64,000 bases of DNA from Bdellovibrionota bacterium (lineage in GTDB: Bacteria > Bdellovibrionota_C > UBA2361 > JAFLCA01). This document shows positions 8,620-16,133 of the stretch, piece by piece. Numbering within the stretch: the first letter of the stretch is position 1; each line of letters begins with the position of its first letter. The position numbers and the translations under genes were made by a program. Under the pieces are notes generated by a model, which did not search any database, had not been told where the DNA came from, and saw nothing but the letters and a program-made list of their open reading frames with translations. The stretch is from contig CP129486.1 in NCBI GenBank assembly GCA_030584005.1, positions 248,001-312,000 on the forward strand, in the 5' to 3' direction.

Positions 8620-9019
8620 TTTACTTGTATCCTAGATACACCTCGCCCACTGGAGATTCATTCTCCATTTTTCAAACACTACAAAATACTCACAAGTTCT
8701 ATAAGTATAGCCGAACGACTCCGCTAAAAAAGATTAGCAACTGCCGATATGATAAGTTCCTTTTGAGAACCATTAAATTATAGCATCGAGTACTCGCTCG
8801 AACGAGAGACGACAAGCCCCGGGGTCATCGGTGCATTTCAAGGAAGAGACGTATAGTAACGGGGACTTGAGAAACGACGGCCAAAAGACTCAAGCGGAAC
8901 GCCTCAACATTCAGCCTGAGAACTGAAATTATAAACCTCATACAAAAGTGATAAGTCGCTCGTCGGCGCAGAAGTAGTTTGGGGCTCAGAATACGGGTAG
9001 CACTTTACTCACAAGTAAA
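8620..9019. mobile_element. 400-bp terminal-inverted-repeat element, copy A (MITE-like)
   Basis: The element starts TTTACTTGT and ends ACAAGTAAA, a 9-bp perfect inverted repeat. A second copy at 19777-20176 is identical over the same 400 bp except for one base seen near 8930 (A here, G there). The shared block runs a few bases beyond each end (8619-9024). Just inside the ends there are hairpins: TGTATC-CTA-GATACA on the left and TTTACT-CACA-AGTAAA on the right. It has no convincing gene of its own. The left edge cuts a methyltransferase relic, and the right edge abuts a Thr/Pro-rich gene fragment. A non-autonomous transposable element is the simplest reading. Confidence 0.75.
8651..8673 (+). 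terminator. Possible rho-independent terminator inside element copy A
   Basis: TGGAGA and TCTCCA form a 6-bp stem with a TTCAT loop, followed at once by TTTTTC. The same structure is present in copy B near 19808-19830. It would stop transcription entering the element from the left. Confidence 0.5.
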
Positions 9020-9022
9020 CTT

Positions 9023-9727
9023 ATGATCCGGGGTCCGCAGGATCCTCCGCCGACACCAACTCCCCAACCCTCGGCCACGCCAACCCCCGATCCGACACCT
9101 GCTCTCCCGCAAGGCTTTACTGGGACATTGATGACCTTTGAACTCTCCGCCGCGGACAGCTCTGCTGGGAGTTTAGTGTTGAGCTTCGAGCAGGCGAGCT
9201 ATGATCCGGTGCTTGACACCGCATCACTGCAGATCAACGCACCACAAGAGGTGCGCTCTGCGGCCAATGTGTTGCTGGGGACGTTACGCAACATCTCGGT
9301 AACAGTGGCTCGCAATCCGGCGCGGGTTGTCACAAGCTTCCAGCTGGATGTGGGTAATCAGGACATTGAAGTGCGTGCCCATTCTGGTCAACTAGGAATA
9401 GAAGCTATCACCAGTCCTCAAGCGCAAGCACGGGCCAGCTCCTTCGTGCGGGATCAAAATATGAATGGGGTTCGCTTGCAGATGCTTGATAATGGAATCT
9501 ACTATCCTTACTCAATGCTCGAATCAATCGAGCAAGAGTTTGGAGTCCTCCTCGGAGGTATTGAAATCAGCGCCGGTGGGCAAGGCTCCGCTACCCACAA
9601 TGACCCACCGAGTGGGTATCGCCCCGTCGGTACAGCCCTAGATACGATTGGGGACCGCAGCGGCTTTTCAATCACTGCTGGTGATAGAGTAGTCGGCAGT
9701 GTCCTGTTTCGTCTTCAGGCGAACTAA
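9023..9727 (+). CDS. Fragment of a secreted protein: Thr/Pro linker plus C-terminal domain
   Basis: The 234-residue frame starts with an ATG formed at the edge of the 400-bp element. It immediately reads a linker of TP repeats (PPPTPTPQPSATPTPDPTP), which normally joins two domains of an exported protein. The remainder (about 30-234) is a beta-rich domain, perhaps cohesin-like, that I do not recognise with confidence. No signal peptide or ribosome binding site is present, so the gene has lost its N-terminal part to the element insertion and is probably not expressed as a functional protein. A similar linker occurs in the metalloprotease at 611-2278. A hairpin near 9799-9821 (TCCGGA arms) could be its old terminator. 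Confidence 0.6.
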   Translation: MIRGPQDPPPTPTPQPSATPTPDPTPALPQGFTGTLMTFELSAADSSAGSLVLSFEQASYDPVLDTASLQINAPQEVRSAANVLLGTLRNISVTVARNPARVVTSFQLDVGNQDIEVRAHSGQLGIEAITSPQAQARASSFVRDQNMNGVRLQMLDNGIYYPYSMLESIEQEFGVLLGGIEISAGGQGSATHNDPPSGYRPVGTALDTIGDRSGFSITAGDRVVGSVLFRLQAN

Positions 9728-9941
9728 GGAACCCTACTGTCAGTCCACTACAAGGGGTGCTCGCGTTCTCGCTAGTGAGAAGGCTTCGCAAAGGTCATGT
9801 CCGGAGAATCTATAATTCCGGAAGTTTCTTTGTGGAGCTCGATCATGCCTGCGGCGCGGCGCCGGGGGGATAACAATTAGCAGCGATTTTTGCATGGGGC
9901 TGAACCCGTGGCAGGGAAAGAGGCATTATTGGTGTGATTAC

Positions 9942-11831
9942 TTACTTTTGCTTGAGCGCGCCCTGAATTTCGGCAAGTTCATACCTTAGAAGTATGGTAT
10001 CGCGCATTAATTGAGTGTTTGCAATTTTGTCCTCAAGATATTCAACTCGCATCTCCAGCAGGGCATTCACTTCAGGAGTCAATTGAGGCAATAAATCTCG
10101 CCATGCCGTCATAGCGCTCACCTCAAATCCATCTGGAGTTCTCACATCATGGCGCATCGCTGAAATCATCTGTTCTGCCACAGGGCGTAGTGTATCTATC
10201 GGCCGTCCACTCATTTCGGCTAATGCACCGAGAGAGAAGGGCTCAACGTTTCGAGGCGATATCCCTCCCAACTGAATGCTAACCACTGTGGCATCGAATG
10301 TACTATCAAGAATGGAGCAAGCCTGGTCTTGCACGCCGTAGTGTGTTGCGGTGTCCAGGTATAGACGAACATTCCAAGGTTCGGGCACTCTGCCGGCCGC
10401 TTCCCTTCCCAACCACTGTGCGCCAAGGGACATGACGGCGGCCCTTCCATCAGGAATTGTGGCTGGCGCCATTGTTCCAATGGTCGAATAGCATTCAAGA
10501 AACGAAAGGCACTCGGCATCGGAGAGAAGAGGGCTCTCAATGAGGTGCCAGCGGTGCATGTCATTGACGTAACGCATCAGCGTCGTTGCGGCATTACTGG
10601 ACGGTGGGAGATACAAGTCGGATTGGGAAGCTCTTTTAAGTGCCCTACCCAGTTGATCGGGTGATGAGCTCCATAGTTTATGGAACCCAAAGAATGCACC
10701 ACTCTCGGCAGATGCCGGGTCACTCTTTGCCAATTCGGCTAATGCAAGGGTTGCAGCGCCCGATTGTGGGGATGATGTTTCGCACTGTCGCACATAGGCG
10801 AGAAGCTCGACAAACGGCCCGGTAGTGAGAAGTGCCGGGTCGTGTAGGACTGCACCCGATACTAGGCAATTCGCCTGAGCCAGTTTCTCTTCCTGGCCGA
10901 GGGTCTCCCGCCTATTCAATAGATCAGCGGCACATACGAGTACTGCATGCCTTTCTTCCGCCGTGATGCGCTGCAGATCCGCCAAAGCTTCCTGACGAAC
11001 ATCCGCAAGAAATCTTCCGCTTGAATGAAAGTAGTCCCATGTGGTGGTGTTACTTACCGTTTCGCGAGGGGGCAAATTGGCCATGACGTCCTGGAGGTCG
11101 GCAAGGAGCGTGTATTTTGTCTCTGGCTGTTTGAGTTCGGCGCGAATAATTTCACCACCAGTCCGCAAGGTAGATGCTCTATCTGCGGTGGAATCTAGAA
11201 GTACGAAGTTAACGTGCCCTTGATACTCTGGATAAGCATACATCGCCGCCATGGAAAGCAGGTGTTCAGCTTCGGTGTCTCGTATCCGGCAAATGACCTC
11301 TTCATCGATAGTGCGATCTGTATACTCAGCGGCCGGGTATCTGGCGTGCCAAAGTTCATGCACTAAAGTGGGTGTGATGGCGATAGCTGCAAGCTCATTT
11401 GCTTCGTTGTCACTAAAGCCTCGCTCTTTCGCCTGTGCATACGTACGCTCAATTTCACCCGCCGAGAGTGAGATTTGCTCCGTATCTGCCTGATAGGTGC
11501 CAAACGTTCCAGGCTCCAACGGCTGAATTGCGACCCTATCGCCAATATTACCAGTGACACCGTCAAAGAGTCGTTGACTCTCAGGGAACACATGGGCGAG
11601 CTCTAATGCTCTCGCACGTACGCTGTCCAAGCCGATATCGAAAAGTCGAGGGTCTATGTTGGGGGATCCTTCGACGGCATGTGAATCTGCGGAGATAGTG
11701 GGTGAGGAAGGGGCGACAGCGGGTGCCGTATCAAAGGTCGGCCCATAGTCAGCGGACCTTTCAGGAAATGTCGCAAGGCCGATGGACGCAATCGCTGCGG
11801 CAACTGACTGGTATTTTGTGAATTCAGCCAT
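9942..11831 (-). CDS. Large putative zinc metalloprotease (HELWH) of unknown family
   Basis: The long frame encodes 635 residues from a TTG, but the ATG at 11831 (629 residues) is the more normal start. HELWH lies at residues 164-168 counted from the TTG, with an EAEHL about 25 residues later that could supply a glutamate zinc ligand as in gluzincins. The rest is strongly helical without clear repeats. The N-terminus has a short hydrophobic stretch (AAAIASIGLATF) but no clear cleavage site, so export is uncertain. The gene lies about 80 bp downstream of the 11911-12804 gene on the same strand, and the two probably form an operon. It may act on a partner from that operon; the function is otherwise unknown. 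Confidence 0.6.
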   Translation of the reverse strand: MAEFTKYQSVAAAIASIGLATFPERSADYGPTFDTAPAVAPSSPTISADSHAVEGSPNIDPRLFDIGLDSVRARALELAHVFPESQRLFDGVTGNIGDRVAIQPLEPGTFGTYQADTEQISLSAGEIERTYAQAKERGFSDNEANELAAIAITPTLVHELWHARYPAAEYTDRTIDEEVICRIRDTEAEHLLSMAAMYAYPEYQGHVNFVLLDSTADRASTLRTGGEIIRAELKQPETKYTLLADLQDVMANLPPRETVSNTTTWDYFHSSGRFLADVRQEALADLQRITAEERHAVLVCAADLLNRRETLGQEEKLAQANCLVSGAVLHDPALLTTGPFVELLAYVRQCETSSPQSGAATLALAELAKSDPASAESGAFFGFHKLWSSSPDQLGRALKRASQSDLYLPPSSNAATTLMRYVNDMHRWHLIESPLLSDAECLSFLECYSTIGTMAPATIPDGRAAVMSLGAQWLGREAAGRVPEPWNVRLYLDTATHYGVQDQACSILDSTFDATVVSIQLGGISPRNVEPFSLGALAEMSGRPIDTLRPVAEQMISAMRHDVRTPDGFEVSAMTAWRDLLPQLTPEVNALLEMRVEYLEDKIANTQLMRDTILLRYELAEIQGALKQK

Positions 11832-11910
11832 ATTCAGAGGTCGAGGCAATTTTTGCTATACTGCGCTCGGCAACGGTCTCATCTGCTACGTGCCCTAAGG
11901 GAAACCATGG

Positions 11911-12804
11911 TTACGCGGCAATCGATTGTACTTCGCCGATTCTAGAAATACTCCTTTCATGGCCTAATCGCTGCATATCCCGCATAGAGGTTTCAACTTC
12001 TTGGAGCTGCCGCTTCACGGAACGCAAGGCATCTAGATAGTGCAGCGCGTTGAAATCAGTGGTGATGAGGCTGCTTGAGGCCAGCCTCTCCTCAAGTGCT
12101 GAAAGGCCGCGGTTGAGGTCTTCAACACAAACAAGGACTGAAGTAGCACGTTCGGCAGCAATGCGGCCATAGATGCCCGACGAATCAGGGCCGCGCCGCT
12201 CGAGTTGGTCTCGTTCGTTCTCACAAGCACTGAGGGTTCGATGACACCTGTGCTCCACTTCCTCTGAACTCAGTCCAGAGTTCACTGAGCGCTGCGAGCT
12301 TGCGGGAGGAGTCACAGTAACCGGCGCACTTGCCAGCAGACTCTGTACCCTTGAAAGTAGCGAAGCCGCCTCCCCACCGCTTATCACCATTGCGATAAGA
12401 CCTTCTGTACGGGAGAGGAGTTCTCGCATCTCTGCCATAGATCTACGAGCAGTATCGACGGTATTTAGACTCAGTCGCGCCAGCCGTTCCTCCTCAAGAA
12501 TTCTTTGATCGGGGCTAAGGATCGGACCGTGCGGTTGCAGCACAAGGCCACTGAAGGGTGCGCCTCCAGAAGAGCGGTCATCGGAGTGGTTATGGTTCTG
12601 CTCGTTTGTGCCACGGGTAGAATCGTTGACGGGGATCGTGGAGGATGAATAGCCGCGTGAAATGGGGGCATCATTGCGGCGAGTTCGATCAGACTCCTCT
12701 TTTGTCTCCGCGGAGGTCTTTCCTGCAGCCGAGTTTGTGGCTGCGCTTTTTTGATCCTCTGTATTATTTGTGGTTGCTGTTTTGTCTGTTTGGATTGCTA
12801 CCAT
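11911..12804 (-). CDS. Ser/Thr-rich protein with C-terminal coiled coil, unknown function
   Basis: The product is about 297 residues from the ATG at 12804, which follows a strong GGGGGAGG ribosome binding site; a further upstream start at 12834 has none. The first 100 residues are low-complexity and polar (T, N, S, D, E), probably disordered. The rest has long helices with heptad-like leucines (about 110-165 and 205-300). No signal peptide. This layout resembles a secreted substrate or scaffold, but I recognise no family. It is the first gene of a likely operon with the HELWH protein. Confidence 0.55.
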   Translation of the reverse strand: MVAIQTDKTATTNNTEDQKSAATNSAAGKTSAETKEESDRTRRNDAPISRGYSSSTIPVNDSTRGTNEQNHNHSDDRSSGGAPFSGLVLQPHGPILSPDQRILEEERLARLSLNTVDTARRSMAEMRELLSRTEGLIAMVISGGEAASLLSRVQSLLASAPVTVTPPASSQRSVNSGLSSEEVEHRCHRTLSACENERDQLERRGPDSSGIYGRIAAERATSVLVCVEDLNRGLSALEERLASSSLITTDFNALHYLDALRSVKRQLQEVETSMRDMQRLGHERSISRIGEVQSIAA

Positions 12805-13011
12805 CGAAACCTCCCCCCGGATGGGATGATGCAAAATGCACTTTCCCCTGTGGTGCCCAAGGAGGGTTATGCCAATTCGTAACTATTGCGTTTACTCCCG
12901 CACCAGTCTTTCTTCATCTATTATGCATACATCATGCAGAGTGTGTCGTGAACTCTCGCAATGAAGTAAGAAAGTTATTGTTCCTGCTGGTGCCTAAGGA
13001 GGGTTGTCCGC

Positions 13012-13034
13012 CTGTGCCAGAGCTACTTTTGCTA
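13012..13034 (+). repeat. Dispersed 23-bp repeat, copy 1
   Basis: CTGTGCC.G.GCTACTTTTG is shared with 13795-13817, with two differences over 23 bp. Its reverse complement (AAAGTAGCCCCGG core) is found in both 55-bp tandem units at 13085-13194 and, degraded, at 13850-13871. Confidence 0.6.
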
Positions 13035-13084
13035 TCCTAATCAGTGACTTTGACTTCGAAGAGCTATAATTCAAATAATCGCAA

Positions 13085-13194
13085 CTGGTTACGGCTTTAC
13101 CGTCCACTGCAGGAAAGTAGCCCCGGTTCAGGGAAGCAATTGGTTACGGCTCTACTGTCCACTGCGGGAAAGTAGCCCCGGTTCAGAGAAGCAA
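13085..13194 (+). repeat. Two 55-bp tandem repeat units
   Basis: Unit 1 (13085-13139) and unit 2 (13140-13194) match with only about five base differences and no gap. Each contains GGAAAGTAGCCCCGG, the reverse complement of the dispersed repeat seen at 13012 and 13795. A short partial match (GGCTTTACCGT) recurs near 13231. There are no spacers, so this is not a CRISPR array. Confidence 0.75.
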
Positions 13195-13352
13195 AGGCCG
13201 TTACCCACACTATATGGCGTCGAAAGATATGGCTTTACCGTGTCGTCATTTCTTTGCATTTACATAGGAAGCATATCCACCTGTCTGCCGGATTAAGGGC
13301 TAGGATCGCCGGGTAGCATACGATCTCTATTGTTCCATTATTGGAGGACAGG

Positions 13353-13703
13353 GTGAAAGGTTTTTTGATTCGCTCAATCGCCGTTGCCGTTTTATTTAGT
13401 CTTTTGCCAATGAAGGCAGTCGCACAAAGTGACGAAGATTTGCCTCTAGAGAGTTTGGAAATGGCGGAAGAGGTCGCGCCCAAGACAATGTACCATTGTC
13501 AATGGGGCGGTTATCCAGAACAATCATTCGAGGACCATACGGACTGCTGTTTCCATGTGGGAGGGATTCCGAACTCGATTAGCCCAAGAAACGTTTGCTG
13601 TATCCTGCCTGTGGAAAAATTTCAAGCTTTTGAGGAATGCCGGAAAGCCCGCAGTTTTGCTCCCGGCTGGAGGTTTCAGATGGTTCCCCCCTCACAGAGA
13701 TAA
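13353..13703 (+). CDS. Small secreted cysteine-rich protein
   Basis: A GTG at 13353 is the best start: it follows GGAGG with 5-base spacing, whereas the in-frame TTG at 13341 overlaps that site. The 116-residue product has a textbook signal peptide (MKGFLIRSIAVAVLFSLLPM, cleavage near AVAQ). The mature part of about 90 residues contains six cysteines, including two CC pairs (DCCFH and NVCCI), and is likely disulphide-bonded in the periplasm or outside. I recognise no family. The gene is bracketed by copies of the dispersed repeat (13012-13194 and 13795-13889), which gives it a cassette-like look. Confidence 0.65.
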   Translation: MKGFLIRSIAVAVLFSLLPMKAVAQSDEDLPLESLEMAEEVAPKTMYHCQWGGYPEQSFEDHTDCCFHVGGIPNSISPRNVCCILPVEKFQAFEECRKARSFAPGWRFQMVPPSQR

Positions 13704-13794
13704 TAGCGCTCTGGGATTCCTCGGCGATCGTGCGGGAAATGGGCCGATAGGTGAGCAGTCTGAGATGAGGTACTCGAAACCTTACCTTTTCAGA

Positions 13795-13817
13795 CTGTGC
13801 CGGGGCTACTTTTGCTA
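13795..13817 (+). repeat. Dispersed 23-bp repeat, copy 2
   Basis: This matches 13012-13034 with two base differences. Together with GCAGAAGTAG at about 13848-13857 it can form an imperfect stem (CTACTTTTGC pairing with GCAGAAGTAG). It abuts the relic of the 400-bp element. Confidence 0.6.
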
Positions 13818-13889
13818 AAGTGATAAGTCGCCAAAGCGCAGAAGTAGTTCGGGGCTCAGAATACGGTTAGCACTTTACTCACAAGTAAA
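13816..13889. mobile_element. Relic of the right end of the 400-bp inverted-repeat element
   Basis: These 74 bp match the last 76 bp of copies A and B, ending in the same TTTACTCACAAGTAAA hairpin, with several base changes and a 2-bp gap. The left part of the element is missing. As at copy A, the right edge abuts a gene that has lost its 5' end. Confidence 0.7.
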
Positions 13890-13931
13890 TGTTCCTTAAG
13901 GGGCGCTGAGGAAATTCAGGGCAAGAGCTAC

Positions 13932-14339
13932 ATGAAGTATGTGACTCAATACAAGGACATTCCCTATGCAACTCAGGATGCGGTGCTGTGGCGTCGAGAA
14001 GATAACGGGGTAGTGTACATTGCCAGCATGATTCGCGGTGTTATCAACGAGACAATTGAGCTACCTAAAGATGTTCCGGTCGGTACACAGTGGGATTATA
14101 ACGATGGTGAGCCCTCAAAGCGTGAAGTAACGGCGACGTTGACCCTTGAGCTTGCCGGCCTAAAGTATCCAGACTGCATTGAGGTGACTCGAACAGTGCT
14201 CAATAACAAAGCACTGCAGTCCGTTACCAACAAGAGCTACTACTGCAAAGAGGTTGGCGAGGTACGATCGCTCTTCAAACAGCCCTCGCCGATTGGTGAC
14301 TATATTACCGAGACTTCGATGCGTGAGTACAAGCGCTGA
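13932..14339 (+). CDS. N-terminally truncated lipoprotein-like protein
   Basis: The 135 residues follow a pattern common in small exported bacterial lipoproteins: a strand pair around DNGVVYIAS, then LPKDVPVGTQWDYND, then an AGLKYPDCIEV strand, and a final YYCKEVGEVRS strand where such proteins read 'yyapgvGlV'. A signal peptide is missing. The frame stays open upstream of the ATG into the 400-bp element relic and has no ribosome binding site. The 5' part was probably removed when the element inserted. The protein is unlikely to be exported as it stands. Confidence 0.55.
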   Translation: MKYVTQYKDIPYATQDAVLWRREDNGVVYIASMIRGVINETIELPKDVPVGTQWDYNDGEPSKREVTATLTLELAGLKYPDCIEVTRTVLNNKALQSVTNKSYYCKEVGEVRSLFKQPSPIGDYITETSMREYKR

Positions 14340-14385
14340 TTGTAGGTGATCGTTGTATGCTTGTGAGCATTGGCATAAGGAAGTG

Positions 14386-15234
14386 TCATTGAGCTCCAAA
14401 GAGATTCTGAAACTTGCGCCGCAGTGTACCCGCTTTGGCTGGATTATGGGCGACGGAAAGGCGAGCGCGAGTCGGACGGCTTATTACCTGTTGGAGGAGG
14501 AGCAGCGAGGACAGGTCTTTGCTGTTGATAGCCTGAAATGCCTCGTCAATGGCAGCTCCCATTTTCTTTGAAAGGCGAACGGTGATTACATAGTCACCGA
14601 TAACCATCACGTGCTGACAGGTCGTTCCACCAATGGTACGTCCAGACGCATGTACACAGTTGTAGAGACATTTGCTTACTGCACGTGAAAACTCATGGTC
14701 GAGATATGAGCGCCCACCAATTAAGAGATAGATTCGACTTTGACGTTGGGTCAGAACCCGGTAGAACTTCTCAAGCTTGCCCTGCTGCGCGTAATAGAAC
14801 CACGGATGAGGGCAAAAGTTATACATCTGGGCTTCGCTAGAGCGCTCAAAGACAATCAACATCAGTTGAACCCAAAAGTCATCAAGCGCCATAAGGCTGG
14901 CAAAGCTCCAGCTAAGGCCGTGCATTGGAGCCGGAATCACCTGATTGGCGGGCACTGATTGCAGCAGGTTTGATTCGATCTGTCGGGCCAGGTGCAGTAG
15001 ATCCAGCGCCCAGGTAAGGCTCAGTGAGAAACGGTCACGTACCTTTAACACTACCCCTTGACGCCGTAGTTTTCGGAATATGTGGTACACGGCCTGCACT
15101 GAGTAATCGGTGCCGATTTTGCTAAGGCGTGTTTGGATTTCTTGAGCTGAATACGTTGAGCCATCAGCCAATAGAGCCAGGATTCGCTTCTCCAACTGAC
15201 CATAGTTTGATCCTGTGGTGTTATTAAGCGGCAT
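14386..15234 (-). CDS. Winged-helix protein with a C-terminal sensor-like domain
   Basis: The product is 282 residues. The first 75 form a winged-helix domain (LEKRILALLADGSTYSAQEI, a recognition helix VQAVYHIFRKLRRQG, then a wing VVLKVRDRFSLS). The C-terminal 200 residues contain alternating strands and helices with LIVFERSSEAQMY and RIYLLIGG segments and could bind a ligand or another protein; this part is unrecognised. A GGGGGAAG ribosome binding site lies directly before the ATG. It probably acts as a transcription regulator. The neighbouring yhhQ gene starts divergently about 100 bp away and could be its target, but there is no direct evidence. Confidence 0.6.
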   Translation of the reverse strand: MPLNNTTGSNYGQLEKRILALLADGSTYSAQEIQTRLSKIGTDYSVQAVYHIFRKLRRQGVVLKVRDRFSLSLTWALDLLHLARQIESNLLQSVPANQVIPAPMHGLSWSFASLMALDDFWVQLMLIVFERSSEAQMYNFCPHPWFYYAQQGKLEKFYRVLTQRQSRIYLLIGGRSYLDHEFSRAVSKCLYNCVHASGRTIGGTTCQHVMVIGDYVITVRLSKKMGAAIDEAFQAINSKDLSSLLLLQQVISRPTRARLSVAHNPAKAGTLRRKFQNLFGAQ

Positions 15235-15330
15235 CTTCCCCCAGCATGAACTTAAAAAACTCTTTTAATTTATCGGCAGACACGCACTCTAAGTTGAGTA
15301 ACGTTCCTAGGCACCATACCCTCTGTAGCT

Positions 15331-16107
15331 ATGAGACAGTATCGATTTCTGGAGACAATCACTACGCTGTATGTGACCTTCCAGCTTATCTCTGACGTTA
15401 CGGCATCAAAGCTGATTACGATCTGTGGAGTGCCGCTATCGGTAACAGTGCTCTTTTTCCCAGTCACCTACATTTTTGCTGACATCCTCACAGAGGTGTA
15501 TGGATATGCCCAGGCGCGCAGGGCAATCTGGCATGCGCTTATCGCATCGGTATTGGCAGCGCTTGCATACCATCTCACACTGCTGATTCCTCCTGCTGCT
15601 GGTACCTCAGATGCTGCGCATCAACAGGTGCTTGGAACCGTCCCACGCATCCTTGTGGGAGGTTGGATCGCAGTGTGGACGGGTGCGCTGCTGAATGACT
15701 ACATTCTTGCGAAGATGAAAGTATGGACTAAGGGCAGGTTCTTAGCGCTCCGTACCATCAGCTCCACTGTGATTGGAGAACTTGCCAATACTTCATTGTT
15801 CTACTGGATTGCCCTTGCCGGCATCATGTCGGGAGATTCACTCGTGCAAAGTATTCTAGTAGGCGCATCGATAAAAGTGATGGTAGAAATTGTATGCACT
15901 CCCTGGACCTGCTGGGTAGTAAGAACAATGAAGCGCCTTGAGAAGGAAGACTTCTATGATCAAAACACGAACTTTAATCCGTTTGCGCTCTATATCTCAA
16001 ATGTTCGTCCGTCTGGTTGTTGCTCCTCAGCGGCGCGTGATCCGCAGTGTGCAACCGTGCAGAACAACTGTACCGAACAAGCGTGCTGTGCAATCTGTGC
16101 AAAGTAG
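15331..16107 (+). CDS. yhhQ: Queuosine precursor transporter, YhhQ/VUT family
   Basis: The product is 258 residues with about six membrane helices. It matches the VUT/YhhQ family: TASKLITICG near the start, FFPVTYIFADILTEVYGYAQAR (a family hallmark, about 47-68), a central GGWIAVWTGALLNDYILAKMK region and the usual ending YDQNTNFNPF. The family takes up preQ0/preQ1 or queuine for queuosine tRNA modification. Normal members end soon after NPF; here about 40 extra residues follow, containing eight cysteines (CCSS, CATVQNNC, ACCAICAK). That tail is atypical and may be acquired. The RBS is weak and no preQ1 riboswitch is evident. Confidence 0.85.
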   Translation: MRQYRFLETITTLYVTFQLISDVTASKLITICGVPLSVTVLFFPVTYIFADILTEVYGYAQARRAIWHALIASVLAALAYHLTLLIPPAAGTSDAAHQQVLGTVPRILVGGWIAVWTGALLNDYILAKMKVWTKGRFLALRTISSTVIGELANTSLFYWIALAGIMSGDSLVQSILVGASIKVMVEIVCTPWTCWVVRTMKRLEKEDFYDQNTNFNPFALYISNVRPSGCCSSAARDPQCATVQNNCTEQACCAICAK

Positions 16108-16133
16108 CCCTTGAGGGCACTGCGTTGTTGCTC

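Larger units (their letters stand above)
12805..13352. other. Repeat-rich non-coding stretch
   Basis: The region contains a near direct repeat (12851-12873 and 12988-13010, sharing TGGTGCC.AAGGAGGGTT), a 23-bp dispersed repeat at 13012-13034, and two 55-bp tandem units at 13085-13194. It separates divergent genes and must hold their promoters. No gene is apparent. Confidence 0.5.

Noticed and set aside
8409..8783. A 124-residue protein
   Set aside because: The frame joins unrelated upstream bases, the methyltransferase relic and part of the 400-bp element; it is a chimera of fragments.
13085..13194. Possible CRISPR array
   Set aside because: Only two units, directly abutting with no spacers, and no cas genes in the window.
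13795..13889. Classical integron attC site
   Set aside because: The region can fold, but the RYYYAAC and GTTRRRY core sites are not present as a proper pair and no integron integrase gene is in the window.
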